Source: DATLBA01 sp035527275
GTDB taxonomy: Bacteria; Planctomycetota; Phycisphaerae; FEN-1346
Length of the DNA: 15,113 nucleotides
NCBI GenBank assembly: GCA_035527275.1
Contig: DATLBA010000145.1
Location: forward strand, 1-15,113
Direction: 5' to 3'
Shown: positions 1-6,981 of the stretch, piece by piece
Position numbering within the stretch: the stretch's first letter is position 1
Layout: every line of letters starts with the position of its first letter
Made by a program: the position numbers and the translations under genes
Notes under the pieces: model-generated
Database searches by the model: none
What the model was told of the DNA's origin: nothing
Seen by the model: the letters and a program-made list of their open reading frames with translations, nothing else

Positions 1-425
1 TCCTCATTCAGGCGCAGCGGCAGCGCGCCATCCCACTCGTGGATGAAGGGATGCGACCAGTTGGTGCCCGTCACGTTCTCATGCCAGATGAACTGGCTGT
101 TGCGGCTACAGAAAATCGCCACCTCATCGCAGCCGAAGGAGGGGCCGAAGGTGGGCAGGGCCTCGCCGCCCCACCACATCCCCCGCGCATTTTCCAGCGC
201 CTGGTCCAGGACCGCGCCGAACGGGCGGAAGACCTTGTCATGATAGGATGGCGCCGGCACGCCCGGCGCGCCGGGCCTGGGGCAACTCACCAGGACCACC
301 GGGCGGTCCAGGATCTCGCCGTCGAGATACGCTTCCCAGCGGCGGACGGCGTCGGCGAAGTCGGCCTTGAGTTCCAGATGGCGGCCGGCGGGCGCCTGCG
401 GCAAGGGTTTCGTTGGTTCGCCCAT
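1..425 (-). CDS. URO-D-like (uroporphyrinogen decarboxylase superfamily) protein, N-terminal 141 residues, runs off left edge
   Basis: The frame is open from an ATG at 425 to the window edge with no stop, so only the N-terminus is present. The start is supported by a GAGGAT ribosome-binding site about 7 bases upstream. The visible part includes WEAYLDGEILDRP (about residues 30-42), GGEALPTFGPSFG (86-98) and EVAIFC (101-106). I recognise this pattern from the large, poorly characterised URO-D-like/corrinoid methyltransferase-related proteins of planctomycetes and other environmental bacteria. The catalytic half, including any His-x-Cys zinc ligands, is outside the window, so the substrate cannot be judged. 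True haem-pathway HemE is unlikely, because this N-terminus lacks the usual HemE opening. It may be co-transcribed with the small ORF at 479-799. Confidence 0.82.
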   Translation of the reverse strand, partial: MGEPTKPLPQAPAGRHLELKADFADAVRRWEAYLDGEILDRPVVLVSCPRPGAPGVPAPSYHDKVFRPFGAVLDQALENARGMWWGGEALPTFGPSFGCDEVAIFCSRNSQFIWHENVTGTNWSHPFIHEWDGALPLRLNE

Positions 426-478
426 TCCATTATCCTCACGTTTTTCGCGGTTGCTCCAAAGGCGCCCTTGGGCACGTG

Positions 479-799
479 TCATGCCGAGCAGAGTATATAA
501 GGATGACCGCCCAAGCGGCGCACCAAATCGGTTGGCAGGCCGGCCGATGGCTTGCAGCCGCACCCCGGCGCGCACATGCTCGACCAATAGAGCGAATGCA
601 GGATGCATCCGGAGCCGTTGAACGCCAGAGCCCGCTCCCAGTGCTGCACGAGGGCCATGTCGCCCGCGACGTAGATGGCGTGATGCTTGTCCTGGTGCAG
701 CGCACCGTGCGGCGGCGCGGAGCGATGATCTCGAGCCGGGCAGTTTCGGTTCACGAGGCCCCCTAGGAGAGCCACAAGGAGCGGCGGCCCCATCGGCAT
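479..799 (-). CDS. Doubtful small ORF, 106 aa, unrecognised, in the gyrB upstream gap
   Basis: I do not recognise this protein. It fills most of the 426-848 interval between the URO-D-like gene and the gyrB promoter. In its favour: the ATG has a GAGGGG ribosome-binding site about 6 bases upstream, codon use is G/C-ended like its neighbours, and it lies 53 bases upstream of the URO-D-like gene on the same strand. The product has a short hydrophobic stretch near the N-terminus (PPLLVALLGGLV, 4-15) and a Cys cluster (about 65-81, with CAPGCGC) and ends in CSA. Against it: no known domain and short length in high-GC DNA, where chance ORFs are common. If it is not a gene, the interval holds nothing else I can identify. 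Confidence 0.33.
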   Translation of the reverse strand: MPMGPPLLVALLGGLVNRNCPARDHRSAPPHGALHQDKHHAIYVAGDMALVQHWERALAFNGSGCILHSLYWSSMCAPGCGCKPSAGLPTDLVRRLGGHPYILCSA

Positions 800-811
800 C
801 CCTCTTGCCCC

Positions 812-830
812 TCAGTCCCTCAGTCCCTCA
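812..830. repeat. Short tandem repeat (8-bp unit TCAGTCCC, about 2.4 copies)
   Basis: TCAGTCCC occurs at 812-819 and 820-827, followed by a partial unit TCA. The repeat ends 18 bases before the -35 box of the gyrB promoter and also lies in the leader of the minus-strand small ORF. It may be a protein-binding site or slippage-generated sequence; the window cannot tell which. Confidence 0.6.
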
Positions 831-848
831 ATTACTTCCCAAAATGCA

Positions 849-877
849 TTGACGCCGGGGCCGGAAAAGCGTATATT
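849..877 (+). promoter_or_regulatory. Predicted sigma70-type promoter of gyrB
   Basis: TTGACG (849-854) and TATATT (872-877) are separated by exactly 17 bases, each close to the consensus -35 and -10 boxes. Transcription would start near 884, leaving a leader of about 23 bases before the gyrB ATG. The leader contains a ribosome-binding-like AAGGGG at 889-894. Confidence 0.7.
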
Positions 878-906
878 TGTAGCCAAAGAAGGGGATAGCG
901 ACAGAC

Positions 907-3525
907 ATGGCCAAATGGAAAAAGAAAGCCGCCGACCGCAAATCCACGGGCAAAAAGGGCGCCAAAGCGGCCGCCAAAAAGCCCACGAAAACCCGAAAAG
1001 CCGCCCGAAAATCGGCGCCCAAAAGGGCAGCCAAGACGGCCAAGCGCCGAGCAGCGGCGCCGGACGCCGCCAAGGGTGGATACCGCGCCGACGCCATCAA
1101 GGTCATGAAGGGCCTCGAGGCCATCCGCAAGCGGCCCGACATGTACATCGGCGACCGCCAGCAGCGGGGACTCCATCACCTCGTCAACGAGGTCGTCGAT
1201 AACGCCATCGACGAGGCCATGGCCGGCTACTGCACCAAGGTCGCCGTTACCGTCCACGCCGACGGCAGCCTCAGCGTCCAGGACGACGGGCGCGGCATTC
1301 CGGTAGACCTCCATAAGGACGAGAAGAAGCCCGGCGTCGAGGTGGCCCTGTCGATGCTCCACGCGGGCGGCAAGTTCGACCACGATAGTTACAAGGTCTC
1401 GGGCGGTCTTCACGGCGTCGGCGTCAGTTGCGTCAACGCGCTGTCGGAATGGCTCGAGGCGGAGGTCCGCCGCGACGGCCACGCCTGGCGCATGGCGTTC
1501 GCGCGCGGCAAAAAGACCCAGGACCTGAAGCGCGTCGGCAAGGCGGCCAAGACCGGCACCATCATCTCCTTCAAGCCCGACCGCGAAATCTTCGAGGACC
1601 CGACCTTCCGCTTCGAAATTCTCGAGGGCCGCATGCGCGAACTCGCCTACCTGAACGAGGGGCTTGAGATCCACCTCCTCGACGAGCGCGACGGACGCGA
1701 GGCCGCGTTCCAATACAGGGAAGGCATCCGCGCCTTCGTCAAGCACCTGAACCAGGACAAGGCTACCGTCCACCGCGACGTCATCTACTTTCGCCGCGCC
1801 GACCCCGAAAGCGGTGCCGAGGTCGAGGCCGCCATCCAGTACAACGACGGCTACACCGAGAACATCCTCTGCTTCGCCAACAACATCAACACGATTGAAG
1901 GCGGCACGCACCTGTCGGGATTCAAGTCGGCCGTCACGCGGACACTCAACTACTACGCCAAGAAACAGAACCTGCTGAAGGGCGATTCGACGCCCGGCGG
2001 CGACGACCTCCGCGAAGGCATGACTGCCGTCCTCTCCGTCCGCGTCCGCGACCCGCGTTTTGAGGGGCAGACGAAGACGAAACTTTCCAACACCGAGGTG
2101 GGCACGCTCGTCGAGACCGTCACCAACGAGATGCTCGGCCAGTACCTGGAGGAGCACCCGCCGACGGCAAAGAAGATCATCCAGAAGGCCGTCCAGGCGA
2201 TGAGCGCCCGCGAGGCCGCCCGAAAGGCCCGCGATCTGGTCCGGCGAAAGGGGGCCCTGGCCTCCGGCAACCTGCCGGGAAAACTCGCCGATTGCTCCGA
2301 GCGCGACCCGAGCGTCTCGGAACTGTTCCTCGTCGAGGGCGACTCCGCCGGCGGGTCCGCCAAACAGGGACGCGACCGCCGCACCCAGGCGATTCTTCCC
2401 CTGGGCGGCAAGATCCTGAACGTCGAAAAGGCCCGCATCGACAAAATGCTCGCTCACGAGGAAATCGCCACCATCATCTCCGCCCTCGGCACCGGCATCG
2501 GCACCGACGAGTTCAACATCTCCCGCGCCCGCTATCATAAAGTGGTCATCATGACTGACGCGGATGTGGACGGCTCGCACATCCGCACCCTCCTGTTGAC
2601 GTTCTTCTACCGGTTCATGAAACCGCTCATCGAGCATGGCTACCTTTACGTCGCCCAGCCGCCCCTGTATCGCGTGCGCCGGCGCGGACGCGAGCAGTAT
2701 GTCCAGAGCGACCGCGAGATGAAAATGACGCTGCTTCGCCTCGGCGTGGATGGGACGACCCTTCGCGTCAACCCGCCGCCCGAGAGCCGCAGGAAAAAAC
2801 CGACCGAAATCAACGGCGCCAAACTCGAAGAACTCGCCACGACCCTCACCGACGTCGAGGACCTGATCCGCTCGCTCGAGCGGCGCGGCATCTCTTGGGA
2901 CGAGTTCCTCGCCCAGCGGGCCAAGAGCGGCGACTTCCCGACCTGGGCCGTCCGATTCCAGGAGGGCCTGCGCCTGTTCCATTCCGAAGCCGAGGCCAAT
3001 CGTGCCATCGCCGTCACCTTCAAAAAACCCACGAAGAAGCGCGCCAAGGCCGAAAAAGACGAAACGAGCGCCGAAGGGCCCAAACCGCCCGAGCCCGAGG
3101 AACTCTTCGGCGCCAAAGAACTCAATAAACTGGCCCGAAAACTGCGCACGCGCGGCCTCGACGTCGCCGACTGGTACGTCGAGGTCGAGGAATCCATCGG
3201 CGGCGAAAGGCTCTACACGAAGTTCACCGTCGTCTCCGACGGCGAGACCGTGGACGCCCCCGGCGTTTCGGACATCCTGCCGGCCGTGCGGCGGCTGGGC
3301 CGGAAGGGAATGGACATCCAACGCTTCAAGGGTCTCGGCGAAATGAACGCCGACCAGTTGTGGGACACCACGATGGACCCCGCCCGCCGGACGCTCAAGC
3401 AGGTCCTGGTGGAAGATGTGGCCGAGGCCGAACACCTCTTCAGTGTCCTGATGGGCAGCGTCGTCGAACCTCGCCGCGCTTTTATCGAACGCCACGCCCT
3501 CGAAGTCCGCAACCTGGACGTGTGA
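907..3525 (+). CDS. gyrB: DNA gyrase subunit B (type IIA topoisomerase ATPase/TOPRIM subunit)
   Basis: GyrB hydrolyses ATP to drive negative supercoiling together with GyrA. The order of domains is complete. The GHKL ATPase has EVVDNAIDEA (catalytic Glu95, Mg-binding Asn99), DDGRGIP (126-132), the ATP-lid glycines GGLHGVG (166-172) and the QTKTK loop (388-392). The TOPRIM domain has EGDSAGG (477-483) and DADVDGSH (551-558). The C-terminal tail has RFKGLGEMN (806-814). At 872 aa it is longer than the roughly 800-aa gram-negative enzyme. The extra length is a Lys/Ala-rich, low-complexity N-terminal extension of about 57 residues and a Lys/Glu/Pro-rich linker (about 705-733) inside the insert between TOPRIM and tail. 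An insert in that place is normal in the E. coli type of GyrB. The start at 907 has a promoter and an AAGGGG site upstream. gyrA is not in the window. Confidence 0.98.
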   Translation: MAKWKKKAADRKSTGKKGAKAAAKKPTKTRKAARKSAPKRAAKTAKRRAAAPDAAKGGYRADAIKVMKGLEAIRKRPDMYIGDRQQRGLHHLVNEVVDNAIDEAMAGYCTKVAVTVHADGSLSVQDDGRGIPVDLHKDEKKPGVEVALSMLHAGGKFDHDSYKVSGGLHGVGVSCVNALSEWLEAEVRRDGHAWRMAFARGKKTQDLKRVGKAAKTGTIISFKPDREIFEDPTFRFEILEGRMRELAYLNEGLEIHLLDERDGREAAFQYREGIRAFVKHLNQDKATVHRDVIYFRRADPESGAEVEAAIQYNDGYTENILCFANNINTIEGGTHLSGFKSAVTRTLNYYAKKQNLLKGDSTPGGDDLREGMTAVLSVRVRDPRFEGQTKTKLSNTEVGTLVETVTNEMLGQYLEEHPPTAKKIIQKAVQAMSAREAARKARDLVRRKGALASGNLPGKLADCSERDPSVSELFLVEGDSAGGSAKQGRDRRTQAILPLGGKILNVEKARIDKMLAHEEIATIISALGTGIGTDEFNISRARYHKVVIMTDADVDGSHIRTLLLTFFYRFMKPLIEHGYLYVAQPPLYRVRRRGREQYVQSDREMKMTLLRLGVDGTTLRVNPPPESRRKKPTEINGAKLEELATTLTDVEDLIRSLERRGISWDEFLAQRAKSGDFPTWAVRFQEGLRLFHSEAEANRAIAVTFKKPTKKRAKAEKDETSAEGPKPPEPEELFGAKELNKLARKLRTRGLDVADWYVEVEESIGGERLYTKFTVVSDGETVDAPGVSDILPAVRRLGRKGMDIQRFKGLGEMNADQLWDTTMDPARRTLKQVLVEDVAEAEHLFSVLMGSVVEPRRAFIERHALEVRNLDV

Positions 3526-3579
3526 CGCGCCCACGAAACCACCTGTAGGCCGGTATGTAGTACGGATGCGCGCGCGGCG

Positions 3580-4098
3580 TCACCCCGCGGCCCAATTCTC
3601 GAATTCCAGGGGCAATTCCTCGTCAACTATTTTCCGGATGCGGGCCATCTTGTCGTCAGTGACCAGCACCAAGTTGTGCTCAACGGCTTGGGCGGCGATC
3701 CAGAGGTCATTCTCGTCGATACCGAGTTTTTCTGCCGTTGTCGGGTCAACAAGTTGCTCCGCCCTAACCTTCTTGCTCTTGTGGTTCGGAGCGTATTTGT
3801 CAAACAGGCGGGCGCGCAGCGACCCGTAGTAAAGGCGTGCTGTCGAGGTAGTCACGTCGAGGACGCGCGGAAGTTTGTCGGCAATCCAGCGCCGGTATTC
3901 GTCGTGGTCCAAATGCGCCGCCCCACCGGGTATGTGCAGCCCGTACTCGATCTCACCCAAAGTAATGGCCGAAATGGCGAGGGGCGTGTCGGCCGCAAGG
4001 TTCTTTACAGCGGCAAGGACTTGGCTGTGTTTTGGTTTCGTTTCATCGTACCAGACGCTGACGATGCCGGTGTCGAGGAGATAACCGCGCACTCGCAT
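3580..4098 (-). CDS. PIN-domain ribonuclease, VapC-like, coupled to the DNA methylase
   Basis: This 172-aa protein has the conserved acidic residues of the PIN nuclease family: Asp9 (YLLDTG), Glu49 (GEIEYG), Asp131 (ENDLWIAA) and Asp148/149 (LVTDD). These would hold the catalytic Mg/Mn ions. VapC-family toxins usually cleave tRNA or rRNA and are held in check by a small upstream antitoxin. Here no VapB-type antitoxin ORF was found on either side. The upstream gene is instead the large N6-adenine DNA methylase, whose TAA stop shares one base with this ATG (TAATG), pointing to translational coupling; a GGGAG lies just before the start. A basic segment (NHKSKK, 105-110) lies between the second and third acidic positions. 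The gene converges on gyrB with 54 bases between them. The PIN fold call is firm; its target and whether it acts with the methylase are open. Confidence 0.93.
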   Translation of the reverse strand: MRVRGYLLDTGIVSVWYDETKPKHSQVLAAVKNLAADTPLAISAITLGEIEYGLHIPGGAAHLDHDEYRRWIADKLPRVLDVTTSTARLYYGSLRARLFDKYAPNHKSKKVRAEQLVDPTTAEKLGIDENDLWIAAQAVEHNLVLVTDDKMARIRKIVDEELPLEFENWAAG

Positions 4099-6725
4099 TA
4101 CTCCCTGAAGGCCTCGACGGCCGCATCGAGTGCCCGCCTGAGCCCAGGGGACTTGATAGGTTCGTAACGCTTGAGCAGTTCCCCCGCCGTGGACCGCCGA
4201 TATTCATCAGACAGGTATTCATGGAGGGAGAAACACGGCTCATAGTCCTCCGGGAAATAGCGGTCAAATCGGCAGGGCACCCCTTCGCGCTGGCACCCGC
4301 TGAATAGGTCGAGAAGTTGCCGTTCGTACCGAGGAGGCAACTGATACAAACGCAAGACCTCGGCATCCATCCGCAAGAGGAGATTGCGGAGCAGGGCTTC
4401 GTCCGTCCGGCTGGCCAGGCCTTCCGAAGGCGGCCGGACAGTATCAAGGTAGGCGCGGGCCGCTTGCACCACAGGGCCCACATTGCCTTCCGTGGCACGA
4501 GGGAAGGGAATTCCCCTCACAACCCCAACGGTCACGGTACGCTTCATGGATCGTTCATATACGTAAGCGTTGGCCAAGGGGGAATTTAAGAGAGCCCAGA
4601 AGAACTCCAGAGGCAGTGGTTCCACGTGCGGCCGGATAGTAATAAACCTGCTAGTGACAGCGTGGCCCTCCCAGTCGAGGAGAGCCTTGAGGCACCACGG
4701 ACCTCCGGGGCCAGCAGGGCCGTAGTTCAGCACAACTTGTGGCACCCCAGGGGGACGGCCGGTTACGTAACGGTCAACCACCTCTGCGTCGAGAGACAGG
4801 AAAACCTCGCGCGGCATGCCATGAATCGGAATGGAGGGATCCCACCCTTCAAATCCCTTTACGGAACCCCCGAACGGCCTGTCGGAAACCGTGGTTGCTC
4901 CTGTGGGCAGGCTACTCTTGCCCTTGCAGAAAAGGCCTTGGCCAATTGCGGCAGTAGTGCCAAGGGCCGGTAAGGGCGCGCACCAATCCCACAGGCGATC
5001 CAAGGGGAAGACCCGAAGGTCGAAGGTGGGCGACTTAAGCAAGCGTCTCTGCTCAATCTGCATTCGCGTTGCTACGCGATAGGAGGACTTGAATTCCTGG
5101 GCTTCCTTTTTGTGAACTCGGCCGTAGTTCAATACTCCGTAAGTACGGCTCTTCTCAGCCCTGCGGCGCCCAAGAAGAATTGCCGACTCGTGGCTGGAAA
5201 AGGTGAACACGTTGTCCGGGAACAAGCAGATTCCCCGCAAGTCAAACTCGCGTGCGATCAATCTCCTGACCTCAGGGGCGTTGCCGCGATTAGTGTGAAG
5301 GAGTTGCTGCGGAACGACCACGGCGAAAACCGCGCCAGGCTTCAGGCAGACCAGTGTGCGCGCGAGCATTTCGGCAGCTTTGTTAGACTGCCGGAGATTG
5401 CCGTACCGTTTCCGTTCTGCCTTCGTGAAGCTCTCAAAGGGCGGATTGGCAAGGAGGACCATTGATTTTGACGCGCCGCGTGGCAGGGCATTACCATCGA
5501 ACATGTCGCCGACTTGAACATCCCATCCGTTCGGGTTGGGGATGTCCGCCAGGGTTAGCGAAAGGCGGGCAATTTCGACGGCAAAGGAGTCACTGTCAAG
5601 ACCGTGTAACCGCCGCTTGAAGTAATCATGTCGCGCCGGTGCGTCCGATATGCTGGCAGGCAGCATTTCCCGCAACAGGCGCATGGCGGACACAAGAAAG
5701 GCCGCATGCCCGCAGGCAGGCTCAAAGACGTGACGATCGGCGAGAGGTATTTCCTCAATCCAGTGCACCAGTTGCCATACCATGTAGTCAACAAGATAGG
5801 AGGGCGTGCTGTGTGTGCCCAGCGCCGAACGTGTCTCCCTTGAAATCAGCGTGCTCTCGTAAACGTAGGACAACGACTCGGTTGTGACATGGCCCAAGTG
5901 TGCGAAGTCCTCGATGTCCCGCGCGATGGTCGCCAACGCCTCCCGGCGATGGCTATCCGGCACCGGGATGGCCTCTGCGCCGTAATGCTTGGCCAGGCGC
6001 CTGTACACTTCCTCTACGCCGCCCAGGTCCAGGCTCGTGAATCTTGGCACCTCCTTGTCGCGCAAGATCTTGGCCGCGACCAACCAGAACACTGACTTGA
6101 GGAGCCAATGGCCCTCTTCTGGGGACACTAGGCTCAGGTGAAGGTCCTGGCGCAGCCTGCGAACGCCGCGCTCGATCAGTTGGCTGAGACTCCTGCCGAT
6201 CTCGCTCTCGACCAACGGCATCAGGCCAATGTCGACAAACGCGAGTTGGTATTGGTTCTCGAACAGGGCAAGGGTTTTGGCGCGGTACACGGCTTCAGGG
6301 GCGAAATCCCGCTTGTGCGCCGCGAAGAAATTCGGGATCTTCGAAGCTGGCACGTCCTCGTGCAAACGCGGCCCCTCCCGCGATTGCTGCCACAATTGCA
6401 GGCCCGCATGGTGACAAAGCAGTACAATGGGAGCACCCATTGGCCGGCAAGAGAGTACGGCCTGCTCTGGGATTTCACCGTTGGTTTGAGTTACGGCGAT
6501 ACAAGCGTAGCGGGCATCGGCGGGTTCGTGTGCAAATCCGGCGAGGGGGACCTGCTGGCGTTGGCCAAAACGGAAGTCGCGGCGCAGGAGGTCACCCTCG
6601 TAGCCGCACCCCCGAAGGTGCGGCTCAACCACGTCAGGGCTCAGTGTCCGATGTCTAGGAATGGCCGCTCGGCCCCTCGCAAAAAGACCACGCCAGCGTG
6701 AGCGCGTCCCGTCGCCCGCACCCAT
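4098..6725 (-). CDS. N6-adenine DNA methyltransferase, large Eco57I/type IIG-like protein
   Basis: This protein of up to 875 aa should transfer a methyl group from S-adenosylmethionine to adenine in DNA. The HSTPSYLVDYMV lead-in (305-316) is followed by motif I FEPACGHAAFL (334-344) for AdoMet binding and motif IV ANPPF (426-430), the catalytic NPPF of N6-adenine enzymes. The C-terminal part (about 570-745, ending RGIPFP) looks like a target-recognition region. The first 270 residues resemble the leading region of large restriction-associated methylases (GYEGDLLRRDFRF, 41-53), but I see no clear PD-(D/E)xK nuclease motif, so the protein may lack its own nuclease. The coordinates give the longest frame. 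The true start is probably shorter, for example GTG at 6632, since a promoter-like sequence overlaps the ATG at 6725 and no ribosome-binding site precedes it. Overlap with the PIN gene implies joint expression. A BREX/DISARM-type methylase was considered, but no companion genes of those systems are present. Confidence 0.93.
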   Translation of the reverse strand: MGAGDGTRSRWRGLFARGRAAIPRHRTLSPDVVEPHLRGCGYEGDLLRRDFRFGQRQQVPLAGFAHEPADARYACIAVTQTNGEIPEQAVLSCRPMGAPIVLLCHHAGLQLWQQSREGPRLHEDVPASKIPNFFAAHKRDFAPEAVYRAKTLALFENQYQLAFVDIGLMPLVESEIGRSLSQLIERGVRRLRQDLHLSLVSPEEGHWLLKSVFWLVAAKILRDKEVPRFTSLDLGGVEEVYRRLAKHYGAEAIPVPDSHRREALATIARDIEDFAHLGHVTTESLSYVYESTLISRETRSALGTHSTPSYLVDYMVWQLVHWIEEIPLADRHVFEPACGHAAFLVSAMRLLREMLPASISDAPARHDYFKRRLHGLDSDSFAVEIARLSLTLADIPNPNGWDVQVGDMFDGNALPRGASKSMVLLANPPFESFTKAERKRYGNLRQSNKAAEMLARTLVCLKPGAVFAVVVPQQLLHTNRGNAPEVRRLIAREFDLRGICLFPDNVFTFSSHESAILLGRRRAEKSRTYGVLNYGRVHKKEAQEFKSSYRVATRMQIEQRRLLKSPTFDLRVFPLDRLWDWCAPLPALGTTAAIGQGLFCKGKSSLPTGATTVSDRPFGGSVKGFEGWDPSIPIHGMPREVFLSLDAEVVDRYVTGRPPGVPQVVLNYGPAGPGGPWCLKALLDWEGHAVTSRFITIRPHVEPLPLEFFWALLNSPLANAYVYERSMKRTVTVGVVRGIPFPRATEGNVGPVVQAARAYLDTVRPPSEGLASRTDEALLRNLLLRMDAEVLRLYQLPPRYERQLLDLFSGCQREGVPCRFDRYFPEDYEPCFSLHEYLSDEYRRSTAGELLKRYEPIKSPGLRRALDAAVEAFRE
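6602..6625 (-). promoter_or_regulatory. Perfect inverted repeat at the 5' end of the methylase gene
   Basis: AGCCGCACC (6602-6610) and GGTGCGGCT (6617-6625) form a perfect 9-bp stem with a 6-base loop (TTCGGG in the mRNA). It begins 4 bases after the GTG codon at 6630-6632 that is a candidate true start. It could limit translation initiation or be a dyad operator; chance cannot be excluded in GC-rich DNA. Confidence 0.4.
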
Positions 6726-6753
6726 AATCGGGTCTGGGTGGGGATTCAGTCAA
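6724..6753 (-). promoter_or_regulatory. Possible promoter of the methylase-PIN unit
   Basis: On the minus strand TTGACT (6753-6748) is followed after 18 bases by GATTAT (6729-6724). The -35 matches consensus at five of six positions and the -10 at four. The -10 box overlaps the first in-frame ATG (6725), so a transcript from here would begin near 6717, downstream of that ATG. Either the gene starts further inside or this promoter is not used. Confidence 0.42.
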
Positions 6754-6917
6754 GAGATTTTGCTTGCGAGCCGCGCAGCGGTCCTGCTTCGCCAATTTCG
6801 AGGAACGAAACGGTAGCTGCAAACCTGGCCTCCCTAATCTTCGGCCTGCCCGGCTACAAGGCGTCCAGGGGTTTCCGGGGGTAGCGGGAGTAGCGGCAGC
6901 GGCGGTGCTGCAGGTGG

Positions 6918-6946
6918 TTGACCCCGTGGGCGCGCGGCGGTAGGAT
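6918..6946 (+). promoter_or_regulatory. Predicted sigma70-type promoter of rmuC
   Basis: TTGACC (6918-6923) and TAGGAT (6941-6946) are spaced by exactly 17 bases, the same arrangement as the gyrB promoter. Transcription would start near 6953, about 29 bases before the rmuC ATG. This is the divergent region between the methylase-PIN unit and the rmuC cluster. Confidence 0.62.
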
Positions 6947-6981
6947 GGCTGGCGGCACGGAGCGAAAGCGGGCCGCAAACT

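Noticed and set aside
832..3534. 900-codon open frame antisense to gyrB
   Set aside because: It lies exactly opposite the complete, motif-rich gyrB frame and has the Val/Asp/Gly-rich composition expected from reverse reading of high-GC codons; no domain was recognised.
3526..4100. Classical VapBC toxin-antitoxin pair
   Set aside because: No small DNA-binding antitoxin ORF precedes the PIN gene; the gene directly upstream is the 875-codon methylase.
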